Shown in pieces: positions 9,364 to 17,579 of a stretch of DNA of 64,000 nucleotides. The stretch comes from Firmicutes bacterium AM31-12AC (GTDB lineage: Bacteria; Bacillota; Clostridia; Lachnospirales; Lachnospiraceae). The stretch spans positions 1-64,000 of the forward strand of contig QUJA01000002.1 of the NCBI GenBank assembly GCA_003480425.1, given 5' to 3'. The notes beneath the pieces are model-generated. The model was not told the origin of the DNA, did not search any database, and was given only the letters and a program-made list of their open reading frames with translations. The position numbers were made by a program, and so were the translations under genes. How positions within the stretch are numbered: the first letter of the stretch is position 1; the number at the start of each line of letters is the position of its first letter.

Positions 9364-9400
9364 AAAAGAATACTTTCAAACAAGAGAGTAAAGCGTTACA

Positions 9401-9925
9401 ATGAGACTAATTGCAAAAAAATATGTGAAAAAGTTGGAGGAAAATGTAAAAGTGCGTGAACAAAGACGGATGGAAGAATCTCGAGTTGAGACGGTATATA
9501 TTGTTCGTCCGAATCATTTGAATGCAGCAGGAAGATTATTTGGGGGAATGTTGGTTCAATGGATTGATGAAGCAGCAGGTATTGTGGCGATGCGTCATAC
9601 AAGAGAAAATTGTATTACAGCATCCATCGATAATCTGAAATTTATAAGAGGTGCATATCTGGGGGAACATGTTGTTATTATCGGACGGGTGACTTATGTT
9701 GGAAATACTTCGATGGAAGTGCGGGTGGATACATATGTAGAAGATAAGCAAGGAATGAGACGTCCGATTAACCGGGCATATCTGACAATGGTAGCGTTAG
9801 ATGAAAATGATCATCCAATTCAAGTTCCGGGGCTGATTATTGAGACAGAAGAACAAAGAGGAGAATGGGAAGCGGCACAAAAGCGACGCGAGATGCGGGA
9901 ACTCAGAAGAAAAGAAGAATTTTAG
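9401..9925 (+). CDS. Acyl-CoA thioesterase, hotdog fold (YciA/BACH-like)
   Basis: Hotdog thioesterases hydrolyse acyl-CoA to free acid and CoA. This 174-residue form has the diagnostic HLNAAGRLFGGMLVQWIDEAAGIVAMRH segment (as two adjacent motifs near residues 38-65), with the Asn of HLN and the Asp of WIDEAA as expected active-site residues. It then has the ASIDNLKFIRGA strand and a charged, Arg-rich tail. The start is uncertain. The ATG at 9401 has no clear ribosome binding site, whereas GGAGG at 9436-9440 precedes an in-frame GTG at 9452, and an ATG at 9470 is also in frame. The family is clear; the acyl substrate is not. Confidence 0.85.
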   Translation: MRLIAKKYVKKLEENVKVREQRRMEESRVETVYIVRPNHLNAAGRLFGGMLVQWIDEAAGIVAMRHTRENCITASIDNLKFIRGAYLGEHVVIIGRVTYVGNTSMEVRVDTYVEDKQGMRRPINRAYLTMVALDENDHPIQVPGLIIETEEQRGEWEAAQKRREMRELRRKEEF

Positions 9926-9930
9926 AACTA

Positions 9931-9966
9931 AAAAAGATGCAGACGATAATGTCCGCATCTTTTTTT
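9931..9966. terminator. Intrinsic terminator
   Basis: AAAAAGATGC and GCATCTTTTT arms with an inner GAC/GTC pairing, followed by T residues, just after the thioesterase gene. Confidence 0.85.
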
Positions 9967-10089
9967 ATATATTAGGAAAGTGCTTTCCTAATATATAAAA
10001 ATCGCTCCGCTATGGATGCGCACTGCGGCGTACAATGTAGGTGTCGCAAGCGACCGCCGCAGGCGCAAGAATGTGCAAAGCACATTCTT
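9967..10089. repeat. Three-hairpin, GC-rich intergenic element
   Basis: Three strong inverted repeats follow one another between convergent genes. The first pairs 9967-9980 with 9983-9996 over 14 bp with a TG loop. The second is a 12-bp stem of GCGC plus CTGCGGCG (10018-10030, one bulged A) with CGCCGCAG plus GCGC (10055-10066), holding an inner GTCGC/GCGAC hairpin. The third pairs AAGAATGTGC (10067-10076) with GCACATTCTT (10080-10089). The middle part is far more GC-rich than the surrounding DNA. It looks like a dispersed palindromic repeat or a MITE-like relic. No flanking direct repeat is evident. Confidence 0.6.
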
Positions 10090-10112
10090 TGTTCGTAAAA
10101 AAACAGGTGAAC

Positions 10113-10400
10113 TTAAGAATGGGAATTTTTAGAAAGAATTGTTTTGACCATTTGAATAGTGCTGTCAATTTGAGCTTTTTCTTCCGGTGTTTTACCTTCT
10201 TTAATAATATCTAAGATTAAAGTAATTTCGTCGGGGGTGAAATGAATCCCCTGTTTATTTGCACTCGTGATCAGAGCCATCATAATCGGCATCAATTCCT
10301 TTCCGCTTTTTCCTGCTGTTTTGGTCGCAGCCATCTGAATGAGATTGTATTTCACCGGATTCATATTCTTTAGAAGTGGATGATTCATCCATTCGTTCAT
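10113..10400 (-). CDS. Conserved-looking small protein of unknown function
   Basis: I do not recognise a characterised function. The 95-residue product is predicted soluble and helical, with an NHPLLKNMNPVKYNLIQ opening, a TAGKSGKELMPIMMALI middle and a PDEITLILDIIKEGKTPEEKAQID helix pair. It has an excellent ribosome binding site (GGAAGGAG about 9 nt before the ATG), and that site lies inside the 3' part of the upstream gene. It overlaps that gene by about 145 bp in another frame, which is long for a bacterial overlap and raises the possibility that the two were once one frame. Confidence 0.65.
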   Translation of the reverse strand: MNEWMNHPLLKNMNPVKYNLIQMAATKTAGKSGKELMPIMMALITSANKQGIHFTPDEITLILDIIKEGKTPEEKAQIDSTIQMVKTILSKNSHS

Positions 10401-10839
10401 TTTGCGAGTCTCCTTCCTGTTGAAACATGGTTTGATACATTTGGAACATTTCTTGTTGTTCTGGAGAAAGCATTCCAGAAAATAAATCGGCAGGGGAAGT
10501 GGATGAAGTATCTTGAAAGGTTTGCATCATTTCCAGAATATTCAAAATGTTTTGAACAGAAGCTAGCATTTGCGAATCGCGTTTGGAAAGATAAGGTGCT
10601 ATTTCGCTGATGATATTTGAGAAAGAAACAGGGGCATCGGTTGTCTGAGAGTGGAGCTTAAGGGTACAGTGTTGAAAAAAATCAATCGTGTATTCTAATT
10701 CAAGAAATTTAATTAAAATACCGAGCATTTTCTGATTGGTGACAGGAGTGTATGGAAGAATAAGTTTTAAAAGCTGCAATTCAGATGGAATGGTTAGTTC
10801 ATCAAAGGGTGAGAGTGGTGTTGTTGATTTCTTTTCCAT
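10255..10839 (-). CDS. Unknown protein, overlaps the next gene
   Basis: This 194-residue protein begins MEKKSTTPLSPFDELTIP and contains leucine-rich helical stretches. A Met/Gln-rich segment (SPEQQEMFQMYQTMFQQ) is followed by a Ser/Asp/Lys-rich tail of about 50 residues that coincides with the coding region of the following gene. I recognise no domain. No ribosome binding site precedes the chosen ATG, and the frame is open a further 36 codons upstream, so the start is uncertain. The low-complexity tail may be out-of-frame sequence created by a lost base or a read-through of an ancestral stop. Confidence 0.5.
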   Translation of the reverse strand: MEKKSTTPLSPFDELTIPSELQLLKLILPYTPVTNQKMLGILIKFLELEYTIDFFQHCTLKLHSQTTDAPVSFSNIISEIAPYLSKRDSQMLASVQNILNILEMMQTFQDTSSTSPADLFSGMLSPEQQEMFQMYQTMFQQEGDSQNERMDESSTSKEYESGEIQSHSDGCDQNSRKKRKGIDADYDGSDHECK

Positions 10840-10858
10840 ATCTGATATATATGATATG
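10837..10858. promoter_or_regulatory. Inverted repeat over the start of the unknown gene
   Basis: CATATC (10837-10842) and GATATG (10853-10858) are arms of an imperfect AT-rich palindrome that covers the predicted start codon. It may be an operator. Confidence 0.35.
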
Positions 10859-10958
10859 TCGAATAAAAATATGTGTGACAGGGAAGAATATGCAGGTGGA
10901 ATAACCCGAGATAAAAAAAGAAGCATATTATATAGGAAAGGAAACAATGGAGTAAAAT

Positions 10959-11105
10959 ATGAAACGAAGATTAATTATTGATGGAAATGCCGTGTACGAA
11001 TTAGATGAAGATTGTATGTTGAAGAAACGATTGGACAAAGGCAAAGAAAAAAGAGAGGAACAGTTGGTGAAAAAACAAACAGAGAGACAAAAGAAGAAAA
11101 AATGA
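10959..11105 (+). CDS. Small basic protein (48 aa), unknown
   Basis: This short ORF encodes MKRRLIIDGNAVYELDED followed by a highly charged Lys/Glu/Arg tail that ends KKKK. GGAG is 6 nt before the ATG. The N-terminal half has a real-protein composition (IIDGNAVYELDEDCM), while the tail looks like an unstructured nucleic-acid or membrane-binding helix. Function is unknown. It stands alone between divergent and unrelated genes. Confidence 0.55.
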   Translation: MKRRLIIDGNAVYELDEDCMLKKRLDKGKEKREEQLVKKQTERQKKKK

Positions 11106-11349
11106 ATCTCAAGAGACAAAAAAGGACAAATGTCTTTGCATTGAAGGTAAAAATATAGATAAAGTGAACAAAAATCGAATAAAAAAACTGTGAAAAATAG
11201 ATGAAATGCAAAAAAGAATAGGAAAAAGGGACTGTAGTCCTATTAAAAGGAGGGGACATATGTCATAATTGGAAATATAGAGTCCTGAAGAGAAAAAAGC
11301 ATTCCTTGTTAAGATTTGAAAGTTCCGTGCCCTTTCAAATATATATACA

Positions 11350-11499
11350 GGATTCCCGGCATTAGTAGCGTTAAAGCTTCCAAGTACATTGTATAATATG
11401 TTCCCTTATATTATTTCATTGGTTGTTTTTGTGTTTGTATCAAAAAATTCCAGAGCACCTAAGGCAGAAGGAATACCATACGATAAAGGACAACGATAA
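11350..11499 (+). pseudogene. Remnant: C-terminus of a nucleoside/simple-sugar ABC permease (NupQ/YufQ-like)
   Basis: An open frame without a start codon reads FPALVALKLPSTLYNMFPY, then a hydrophobic helix, then APKAEGIPYDKGQR and a stop. This closely follows the end of the permeases that work with BMP-family nucleoside-binding lipoproteins, which finish with a PYxxxxxR-type tail. The rest of the gene and the rest of such an operon (lipoprotein, ATPase, first permease) are absent. The location directly upstream of uridine phosphorylase supports the identity, since these genes commonly adjoin. The whole interval 11106-11532 holds no other gene. It does contain a strong AGGAGGGG followed by ATG-TCA-TAA near 11255-11268, an orphan start that stops at once. 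Confidence 0.6.
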
Positions 11500-11532
11500 G
11501 ACATAAAATAAAGACAGAAAGGTGGAAAAGGT

Positions 11533-12314
11533 ATGAAAAATTATTCAGAAGATCAAAGCAGACAATATCATATTCAGGTGGCAAAGGGAGAAGTCGGACG
11601 TTATGTGATAATGCCGGGTGATCCAAAGAGATGTGCAAAAATCGCACAGTATTTTGATGATCCGGTTTTGATAGCAGATAACAGAGAATATGTTACATAT
11701 ACAGGAATACTGGACGGTGTAAAAGTAAGCGTAACATCTACAGGAATTGGCGGACCGTCAGCATCGATCGCAATGGAAGAATTATATAAATGCGGAGCAG
11801 ATACATTTGTTAGAATTGGAACTTGTGGAGGAATGCAGACAGAAATTAAAAGTGGGGATGTTGTAATTGCAACAGGAGCAATCCGTATGGAGGAACATCA
11901 AAAGAATATGCACCGATCGAGTATCCGGCAGTGGCAGATCTTGATGTTACAAATGCGCTGGTTGCAGCCGCAAAAGAAAAGAACTTTACTCATTATACAG
12001 GGGTTGTTCAGTGTAAGGATGCATTTTATGGACAGCACGAGCCAGAGACAATGCCGGTAGGATATGAGCTTATCAATAAATGGGAAGCATGGAAGATGAT
12101 GGGATGTCTTGCATCAGAAATGGAGTCTGCTGCACTGTTTATCTGTGCATCTAAATTAAGAGCAAGAGCAGGTTCATGTTTCCTCGTTGTAGCAAATCAG
12201 GAGAGAGAAAAACTTGGCCTTGAGAATCCGGTTGCTCATGATACAGACATGGCAATTCAGGTGGCAGTTGAAGCAATTCGTAAATTGATTAAAGCAGATC
12301 AGGAAAATAAATAA
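11533..12314 (+). CDS. udp: Uridine phosphorylase, interrupted by a 1-base deletion
   Basis: The enzyme cleaves uridine with phosphate to uracil and ribose 1-phosphate. The first frame (11533 onwards) has [28 protein letters not shown] and RIGTCGGMQ. It then leaves the family after GAIRMEE and runs on to 12060. The second frame takes over with [17 protein letters not shown] and shows [13 protein letters not shown] and VVANQ. Adding one G to the GG at 11892-11893 restores [20 protein letters not shown] and a single 260-residue protein. The ribosome binding site is AGGTGG 8 nt upstream. It heads a nucleoside-salvage group with deoC, pnp and deoB. The lesion is either a real mutation or a sequencing error. 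Confidence 0.9.
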
Positions 12315-12364
12315 AAAAATAGTAAAAAAGATGATATACTATAAATTGAAAGGAAGACTATATA

Positions 12365-13030
12365 ATGGATGTGAAAGAGATTTTAAAACATGTTGATCAT
12401 ACACTTCTTCTTCAGGGGGCTACTTGGGAAGAAATCAAACAGATTTGTGACGATGCAATGAAATATGAAACCGCATCTGTTTGTATTGCACCAAGCTACG
12501 TAAAACAGGCCGCAGAATATATGGGTGATAAGATGGCGGTTTGTACAGTAATCGGATTCCCAAACGGATATATGACAACTAAAGCAAAGGAATTTGAGAC
12601 AAAAGATGCACTGGAGAATGGTGCTTCTGAAATTGATATGGTAATCAATATCGGATGGCTCAAGGATAAAAAGTATGACTTGATTGAGAATGAGATCAGA
12701 GCTTTAAAAGCTGTCTGCAAAGATAAAATTCTTAAAGTTATCATTGAGACATGTTTCCTTACTGACGAAGAGAAAATAAAGATGTGCGAAATCGTAACAA
12801 ATGCAGGTGCTGATTACATTAAGACATCGACAGGTTTTGGCGGAGCGGGAGCAACATTTGATGATATCAAACTTTTTTTACAGCATATCGGACCAAATGT
12901 GAAGATGAAAGCAGCAGGTGGTATTTCATCTATGGAAGATGCTGAGAAATTCCTTGAACTTGGAGCAGATCGTCTTGGCACAAGCCGTATCATTAAGATT
13001 GTGAAGAATGAGGAAGCAACAGGATATTAA
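12365..13030 (+). CDS. deoC: Deoxyribose-phosphate aldolase
   Basis: DeoC splits 2-deoxyribose 5-phosphate into acetaldehyde and glyceraldehyde 3-phosphate, the last step of deoxynucleoside catabolism. The 221-residue class I aldolase has HVDHTLL near the start, the Schiff-base lysine in [11 protein letters not shown] (Lys153), the conserved EIDMVINIG and the phosphate-binding KAAGGIS segment. AAAGGAAG precedes the ATG. A TATACT-like -10 element at about 12332 suggests its own promoter after udp. It is 14 bp upstream of the Crp-family regulator. Confidence 0.95.
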   Translation: MDVKEILKHVDHTLLLQGATWEEIKQICDDAMKYETASVCIAPSYVKQAAEYMGDKMAVCTVIGFPNGYMTTKAKEFETKDALENGASEIDMVINIGWLKDKKYDLIENEIRALKAVCKDKILKVIIETCFLTDEEKIKMCEIVTNAGADYIKTSTGFGGAGATFDDIKLFLQHIGPNVKMKAAGGISSMEDAEKFLELGADRLGTSRIIKIVKNEEATGY

Positions 13031-13044
13031 AAAGAGGAAGAAGT

Positions 13045-13773
13045 ATGGAACGTAATTATTTGCAAGAGATGCTGCCGTTTTTGACGCAGATTGAGAAAAA
13101 AAGACAAGAACAATTTGAAATATATTTTCATAGTGCTCCGCTTTGGGTCATGGAAGCACTGGAAGTGGAGAATATAGCAGCGGGGACGATTTTTATTCAT
13201 GAAAATGAACCGGCAGATATGATTTATTTTGTTGGAATCGGAAAAGTAAAAGCGACAGATTATCGAGTCTCGGGAATTGCGTTTGATTTTATGAAGCCTG
13301 ATAATGTAATTGCTCTTGGGGGAATGGAAGTGATTATGGAGCAGGGGACTTACAAAACAACAGTGCAGACAGAGACAGACTGTGTGTTGGTAAAATTGTC
13401 GCGTGCAAAGTATGAAAAGTGGCTGTATTCAGATCCGGAAACATTTCGGCTGGAAGCGAAACTAACTTGTCATTCTCTTCTGGAAGAAGAAAGGCGCAAC
13501 CGTCTGTACCTCTTTCTTCAAGGAGCAGACAGGCTGGCACTTTTATATGTGGAATTATATGAAAAATATAATAAAAACGGAACATTTTATATCAAAGAGA
13601 GCCGTACGAGTATGGCGGACGAGACAGGATTGTGTCTGAAGAGTGTCAGTAGAGCAATTCGGAAATTTTCGGAAGCCGGACTGGTCACAAAAAATGGAAG
13701 CCAGTTACAGATTAGTAAAGAACAGTATGAAGGTCTTAAAAAGATAGTCACTGATAAAATTGACAGAAGATAA
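13045..13773 (+). CDS. Crp/Fnr-family transcriptional regulator
   Basis: The 242-residue protein has an N-terminal cyclic-nucleotide-binding-like beta barrel (FIHENEPADMIYFVGIGKVKA near residues 50-75, in two motifs) and a C-terminal winged helix with TSMADETGLCLKSVSRAIRKF as recognition region. No Fe-S cysteine cluster typical of Fnr is apparent. It sits inside the nucleoside-salvage run between deoC and purine nucleoside phosphorylase with short gaps, so local regulation of these genes is a natural inference. The ligand is unknown. Confidence 0.88.
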   Translation: MERNYLQEMLPFLTQIEKKRQEQFEIYFHSAPLWVMEALEVENIAAGTIFIHENEPADMIYFVGIGKVKATDYRVSGIAFDFMKPDNVIALGGMEVIMEQGTYKTTVQTETDCVLVKLSRAKYEKWLYSDPETFRLEAKLTCHSLLEEERRNRLYLFLQGADRLALLYVELYEKYNKNGTFYIKESRTSMADETGLCLKSVSRAIRKFSEAGLVTKNGSQLQISKEQYEGLKKIVTDKIDRR

Positions 13774-13798
13774 AATTGAGTGAAAAGGAGTGGAAATT

Positions 13799-14611
13799 AT
13801 GTATAAGAAATTAATGACATGTCTTGAAAGTGTAAAAAAGAAAATAGATTTTAAACCGGAAGTAGCATTGATTCTTGGTTCCGGACTTGGAGATTTTGCA
13901 GATGGAATTCAAATCGAGCAGACAATTGATTATTCAGAAATAGAAGGCTTTCCGGTTTCTACAGTAAAAGGTCATAAAGGACGTTTTGTATTTGGATATG
14001 TAGAGAATACACCTGTTGTGATTATGCAGGGACGTGTTCATTATTATGAAGGATATACCATGTCAGATGTTGTTCTTCCAACGCGTCTTATGGGAATGCT
14101 TGGAGCAAAGAAAATTCTCCTTACAAATGCAGCAGGCGGATGCAATCCTGCTTATAAACCAGGAGATTTTATGATGATTACAGATCATATTACAACAGCG
14201 GTACCAAGTCCATTGATCGGACCAAATATTGAGGAACTCGGAGTGAGATTCCCGGATATGAGTGAAGTATACAGTAAGCGCCTTCGCGATGTAATCCGTA
14301 AATGCGCAGCAGAATGTGGTATTGAGCTACAAGAAGGTGTTTATGTTCAGTTTACAGGACCAAGCTATGAGACTCCGGCAGAGATAAGACTTGCACAGAA
14401 CTGGGGTGCAGATGCAGTTGGAATGAGTACAGCTTGCGAAGCTATGGCAGCACGTCACATGGGAATGGAAATCTGTGGAATTTCCTGCATTACAAATATG
14501 GCTGCAGGACTTTCAAAAGAAGCATTGGATCATAAAGAAGTGCAGGAGACAGCTGACCGCGTAGCAAAATCGTTTAAGGAACTTGTTACAAAAGTTATTG
14601 TAAACATGTAA
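13799..14611 (+). CDS. Purine nucleoside phosphorylase (trimeric type)
   Basis: This enzyme phosphorolyses inosine and guanosine (and deoxy forms) to base and pentose 1-phosphate, the substrate of the phosphopentomutase encoded next. The 270-residue sequence shows [12 protein letters not shown], the GRVHYYEGY segment, [17 protein letters not shown] and the [14 protein letters not shown] motif of the PNP-I/MTAP family. The frame opens at a GTG (13790) immediately after AAAGGAG, but the ATG at 13799 has the proper spacing. Only 13 bp separate it from deoB. Confidence 0.93.
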   Translation: MYKKLMTCLESVKKKIDFKPEVALILGSGLGDFADGIQIEQTIDYSEIEGFPVSTVKGHKGRFVFGYVENTPVVIMQGRVHYYEGYTMSDVVLPTRLMGMLGAKKILLTNAAGGCNPAYKPGDFMMITDHITTAVPSPLIGPNIEELGVRFPDMSEVYSKRLRDVIRKCAAECGIELQEGVYVQFTGPSYETPAEIRLAQNWGADAVGMSTACEAMAARHMGMEICGISCITNMAAGLSKEALDHKEVQETADRVAKSFKELVTKVIVNM

Positions 14612-14624
14612 TGGAGTGAGGTTA

Positions 14625-15815
14625 ATGAAAAAATATAATCGAATTTTTACAATTGTAATTGATTCATTTGGTGCAGGGGCAATGCCGGATGCGGCAGATT
14701 ATGGGGATGCCGGAACTGACACAATGGGACATATTTCCGAATCAGTGGAGGACTTTCATATTCCAAATCTCCAAAAACTTGGAATTGCAAATCTTCATCC
14801 TCTTAAGCAAGTGACTCCTGTAGAACGACCAATGGGATATTATTCTTTCTTGAGAGAAGCAAGTACAGGGAAGGATACAATGACAGGGCATTGGGAAATG
14901 ATGGGACTTCATATTACAAAGCCATTTAAAACATTTACCGAGACGGGATTTCCAAAGGAATTGATAGATGAACTTGAGAAAAGAACAGGGCATAAGGTAA
15001 TTGGAAATAAGAGTGCGAGCGGAACAGAAATTTTAGATGAACTTGCTGAGGAAGAAATTGCGACAGGACATATGATTGTTTATACATCAGCAGATTCCGT
15101 ATTGCAGATTTGTGGAAATGAAGAGACGTTTGGGTTAGATGAACTTTATCGTTGTTGTGAGATTGCACGTGAAATCACAATGAAAGATGAGTGGAAAGTA
15201 GGCCGTGTCATTGCAAGACCGTATGTCGGAAAGAAAAAAGGCGAGTTTAAGAGAACAAGTAACAGACATGATTATGCTCTGAAACCATATGGAAGAACTG
15301 CATTGAATGCATTGAAAGATGCTGGATATGATGTAATTTCAGTTGGTAAAATTTTTGATATTTTCGATGGGGAAGGTTTGACGGAATCAAATAAGTCAAA
15401 AAGTTCTGTTCATGGAATGGAGCAGACGATTGATATAGCAAAGAGAGACTTTAAAGGGTTGTGTTTTGTGAATCTGGTAGACTTTGATGCATTGTGGGGA
15501 CATCGCCGAAATGTAAAAGGATATGCAGAAGAGCTTGAGAAATTCGATGTGAAATTAGGAGAATTTCTAAAGGAGTTAAAAGAGGATGATCTTTTGATCA
15601 TTACAGCAGATCATGGAAATGATCCGACACATACAGGAACAGACCATACAAGAGAACAAGTTCCATTTTTTGCTTATTCTCCGTCTATGGAAGGGTATGG
15701 AAAATTGCAGGATTCAGATACCTTTGCCGTGATCGGAGCAACAATCGCCGATAACTTTGATGTAAAGATGCCGGAAGGAACAATTGGAAAATCTATTTTG
15801 GGAGAATTAAAATAA
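14625..15815 (+). CDS. deoB: Phosphopentomutase
   Basis: DeoB interconverts (deoxy)ribose 1-phosphate and 5-phosphate, linking the phosphorylases to DeoC. The 396-residue alkaline-phosphatase-superfamily enzyme carries [13 protein letters not shown] with a metal Asp, [10 protein letters not shown] with the phosphorylated Thr, and the C-terminal metal-binding [19 protein letters not shown]. An in-frame GTG at 14616 lies within the ribosome binding region, so the ATG at 14625 is chosen. The gene closes the salvage group and is followed by a terminator. Confidence 0.95.
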   Translation: MKKYNRIFTIVIDSFGAGAMPDAADYGDAGTDTMGHISESVEDFHIPNLQKLGIANLHPLKQVTPVERPMGYYSFLREASTGKDTMTGHWEMMGLHITKPFKTFTETGFPKELIDELEKRTGHKVIGNKSASGTEILDELAEEEIATGHMIVYTSADSVLQICGNEETFGLDELYRCCEIAREITMKDEWKVGRVIARPYVGKKKGEFKRTSNRHDYALKPYGRTALNALKDAGYDVISVGKIFDIFDGEGLTESNKSKSSVHGMEQTIDIAKRDFKGLCFVNLVDFDALWGHRRNVKGYAEELEKFDVKLGEFLKELKEDDLLIITADHGNDPTHTGTDHTREQVPFFAYSPSMEGYGKLQDSDTFAVIGATIADNFDVKMPEGTIGKSILGELK

Positions 15816-15845
15816 ATTGTAAATTCAATTTATAGATATTTAGAG

Positions 15846-15876
15846 AAGGTGCTGTCAGTTGCGACAGCACCTTTTG
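15846..15876. terminator. Intrinsic terminator after deoB
   Basis: AAGGTGCTGTC and GACAGCACCTT form an 11-bp stem with a 6-nt loop and a short T run. It could also end the convergent Cys-rich gene. Confidence 0.85.
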
Positions 15877-15905
15877 AAGTTAGTATGAGAAAAAAAGAAT
15901 AAACC

Positions 15906-16157
15906 TTAGCAGCCACATCCAAATCCGTTGCCGCATCCAAATCCATTATTTCCACATCCACCACAGAAGATAAGCAATAAGATAATCCACAGACAACTGT
16001 CTCCGCCACATCCACAGCCGTCTCCGATTCGGTTATTGCCGCATCCGCCACAGAAGATAAGCAGCAGGATAATCCACAGGCAAGAATTATTTTCCCAGTT
16101 TCCTCCACAATTGTTGTCGCAACCACATCCACAGTTTGTAGCAGTTAAATCACTCAT
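15906..16157 (-). CDS. Cys/Gly-rich microprotein with duplicated hydrophobic segment
   Basis: The 83-residue product consists of Cys/Gly/Asn-rich stretches around two identical hydrophobic units, SCLWIILLLIFCGGCGNN (about residues 25-42 and 54-71). Each is long enough to enter a membrane. TTTGGAGG lies 9 nt before the ATG, so translation is well supported. Small proteins with one such segment are common in spore-forming Firmicutes and some (YjcZ-type) are sporulation proteins. That link is by resemblance only. The Cys clusters could bind metal or cross-link. Confidence 0.7.
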   Translation of the reverse strand: MSDLTATNCGCGCDNNCGGNWENNSCLWIILLLIFCGGCGNNRIGDGCGCGGDSCLWIILLLIFCGGCGNNGFGCGNGFGCGC

Positions 16158-16248
16158 TCGATATATCCTCCAAAGATGATCATTTACAATGTTATAGTAT
16201 GAACGAATATGAGAAAGTGTGAATAAATTGAAAGAAAAGGTTCTTTTT

Positions 16249-17153
16249 ATGAAACGAGTAAAAGAAGCTATCGGATATTGGACGGAAGATATGGAAAAGG
16301 GAAAATATTTTGGGCAAGGAATCTGTATTGCTATATTGGATTCCGGGATTATTTTACATCCGGATTTTGACAGGCGGATTTTAGAGTTTACAGACTTTGT
16401 TGGAAAACAAAAAGCGATATATGATGACAGCGGTCATGGTACGCATGTGGCGGGAATACTCGCAGGAAGCGGGAAGATGTCGGATGGTATATATCAAGGG
16501 ATGGCACCAAAGAGTGAGTTGGTTGTAGGAAAAGTATTAGATCAGCAGGGAAATGGAACAATTCAGGCTGTAGAAGAGGGAATCCATTGGATATTGGAAT
16601 TGAAAAATAAAAGAAATATCCGTATTGTAAATATTTCAGTAGGGGCAAAGCCACAACTAAATAATATAGAAGAAAGAAACTTGTTGTCAGCTGTGGAGAT
16701 GTTATGGGATGCAGGCTGGTGGTTGTAGTGTCAGCGGGAAATTATGGTCCAAAGGATGGAACAATCGCTATTCCGGGGAGCAGCAGAAAGGTGATCACAG
16801 TAGGAGTGACAGGCGGCTCACAAATTGTTAATGTTCATTCGCAAAAGGAATGGAATTATTCGGGGAGAGGCCCGACAAAACAATGTGTTGTTAAGCCAGA
16901 TCTGACAGCACCGGGAACAAAAGTAATAAGCTGTAACGGACAGTATACACATCGCTGGAAAAAGCCCTATATATCAAAGAGTGGGACGTCTATGGCAACT
17001 CCGGTAGTAGCAGGGGCAATAGCCTGTCTTTTGTCAAAATATCCGGATATGACAAATGTGGAAGTAAAGCTTAGACTTCGGGAAAGCTGTTTAAAAGAAG
17101 AAAAAGAGGAGCTGGGATGGGGAAAGTTGAATATGAGAAAGTTGATGAAATAA
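16249..17153 (+). CDS. Subtilisin-like serine protease (S8), interrupted by a 1-base deletion
   Basis: All three catalytic motifs are present but lie in two frames: Asp in AILDSG and His in SGHGTHVAGILAG in the first, then the oxyanion Asn region SAGNYG and the Ser in SGTSMATPVVAG in the second. The first frame ends at 16728 after WDAGWWL. Restoring one C at 16716 gives WDAGLVVVVSAGNYG and a single protein of about 301 residues. There is no signal peptide, so an intracellular subtilase (ISP-like) is likely. AAAAGG precedes the ATG at 16249; the frame also opens at a GTG at 16219. Confidence 0.85.
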
Positions 17154-17164
17154 AAAATATAAAA

Positions 17165-17211
17165 GGTGTCAAGAAAAAACACTTGACACCATGCGGTATT
17201 TCGTGTAAGAT
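17165..17211 (+). promoter_or_regulatory. ylxM-ffh promoter with inverted repeat over the -35
   Basis: TTGACA (17183-17188), 17 bp, then TAAGAT (17206-17211) with an upstream TG make a strong extended promoter. The inverted repeat GGTGTCAAG (17165-17173) and CTTGACACC (17182-17190) includes the -35 box. It may be the terminator stem of the protease gene or an operator. The expected transcript start is only about 10 nt before the GTG start codon at 17228. Confidence 0.75.
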
Positions 17212-17227
17212 AGCATAGGTGATAATT

Positions 17228-17578
17228 GTGAATGAAATATTAGAACAATCATTATTGTATGATTTTTACGGCGAGTTGCTGAATGATCATCAAAAGGAAG
17301 TGTATGAGCAGTTTGTGCTAGATGATTTATCTTTGAGTGAGATTGCTCAGGAAAAAGGAATCAGCAGACAGGGCGTACATGACCTTGTAAAACGATGTCA
17401 GAAGACATTGGAAGGATATGAGGAAAAGCTACATCTGGTGGAGAAATTCTTGTCTATTAAAGAAAAGGTAGGACAGATTGATGAAATGCTGGATACTTAT
17501 GAAGAGACAGGACGAGATAAAAAAGAGATGATTTCACAGATAAGGCAGATTTCGAATCGGATTATAGAGGAGTTGTAG
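17228..17578 (+). CDS. ylxM: YlxM/p13-like putative SRP-associated helix-turn-helix protein
   Basis: The 116-residue UPF0122 protein has a sigma-70 region-4-like helix-turn-helix (LSEIAQEKGISRQGVHDLVKR near residues 37-57) and a C-terminal helical tail. YlxM is nearly always encoded just before ffh, as here, and is thought to influence SRP function. It starts at a GTG preceded by AGGTGA. The stop is immediately followed by ffh, so the two are translationally linked. Confidence 0.9.
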   Translation: MNEILEQSLLYDFYGELLNDHQKEVYEQFVLDDLSLSEIAQEKGISRQGVHDLVKRCQKTLEGYEEKLHLVEKFLSIKEKVGQIDEMLDTYEETGRDKKEMISQIRQISNRIIEEL

Positions 17579-17579
17579 A

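Noticed and set aside
15830..16132. 100-residue minus ORF overlapping the Cys-rich gene
   Set aside because: It is in another frame of a repetitive gene. The 83-residue frame has the ribosome binding site and biased Cys/Gly codons.
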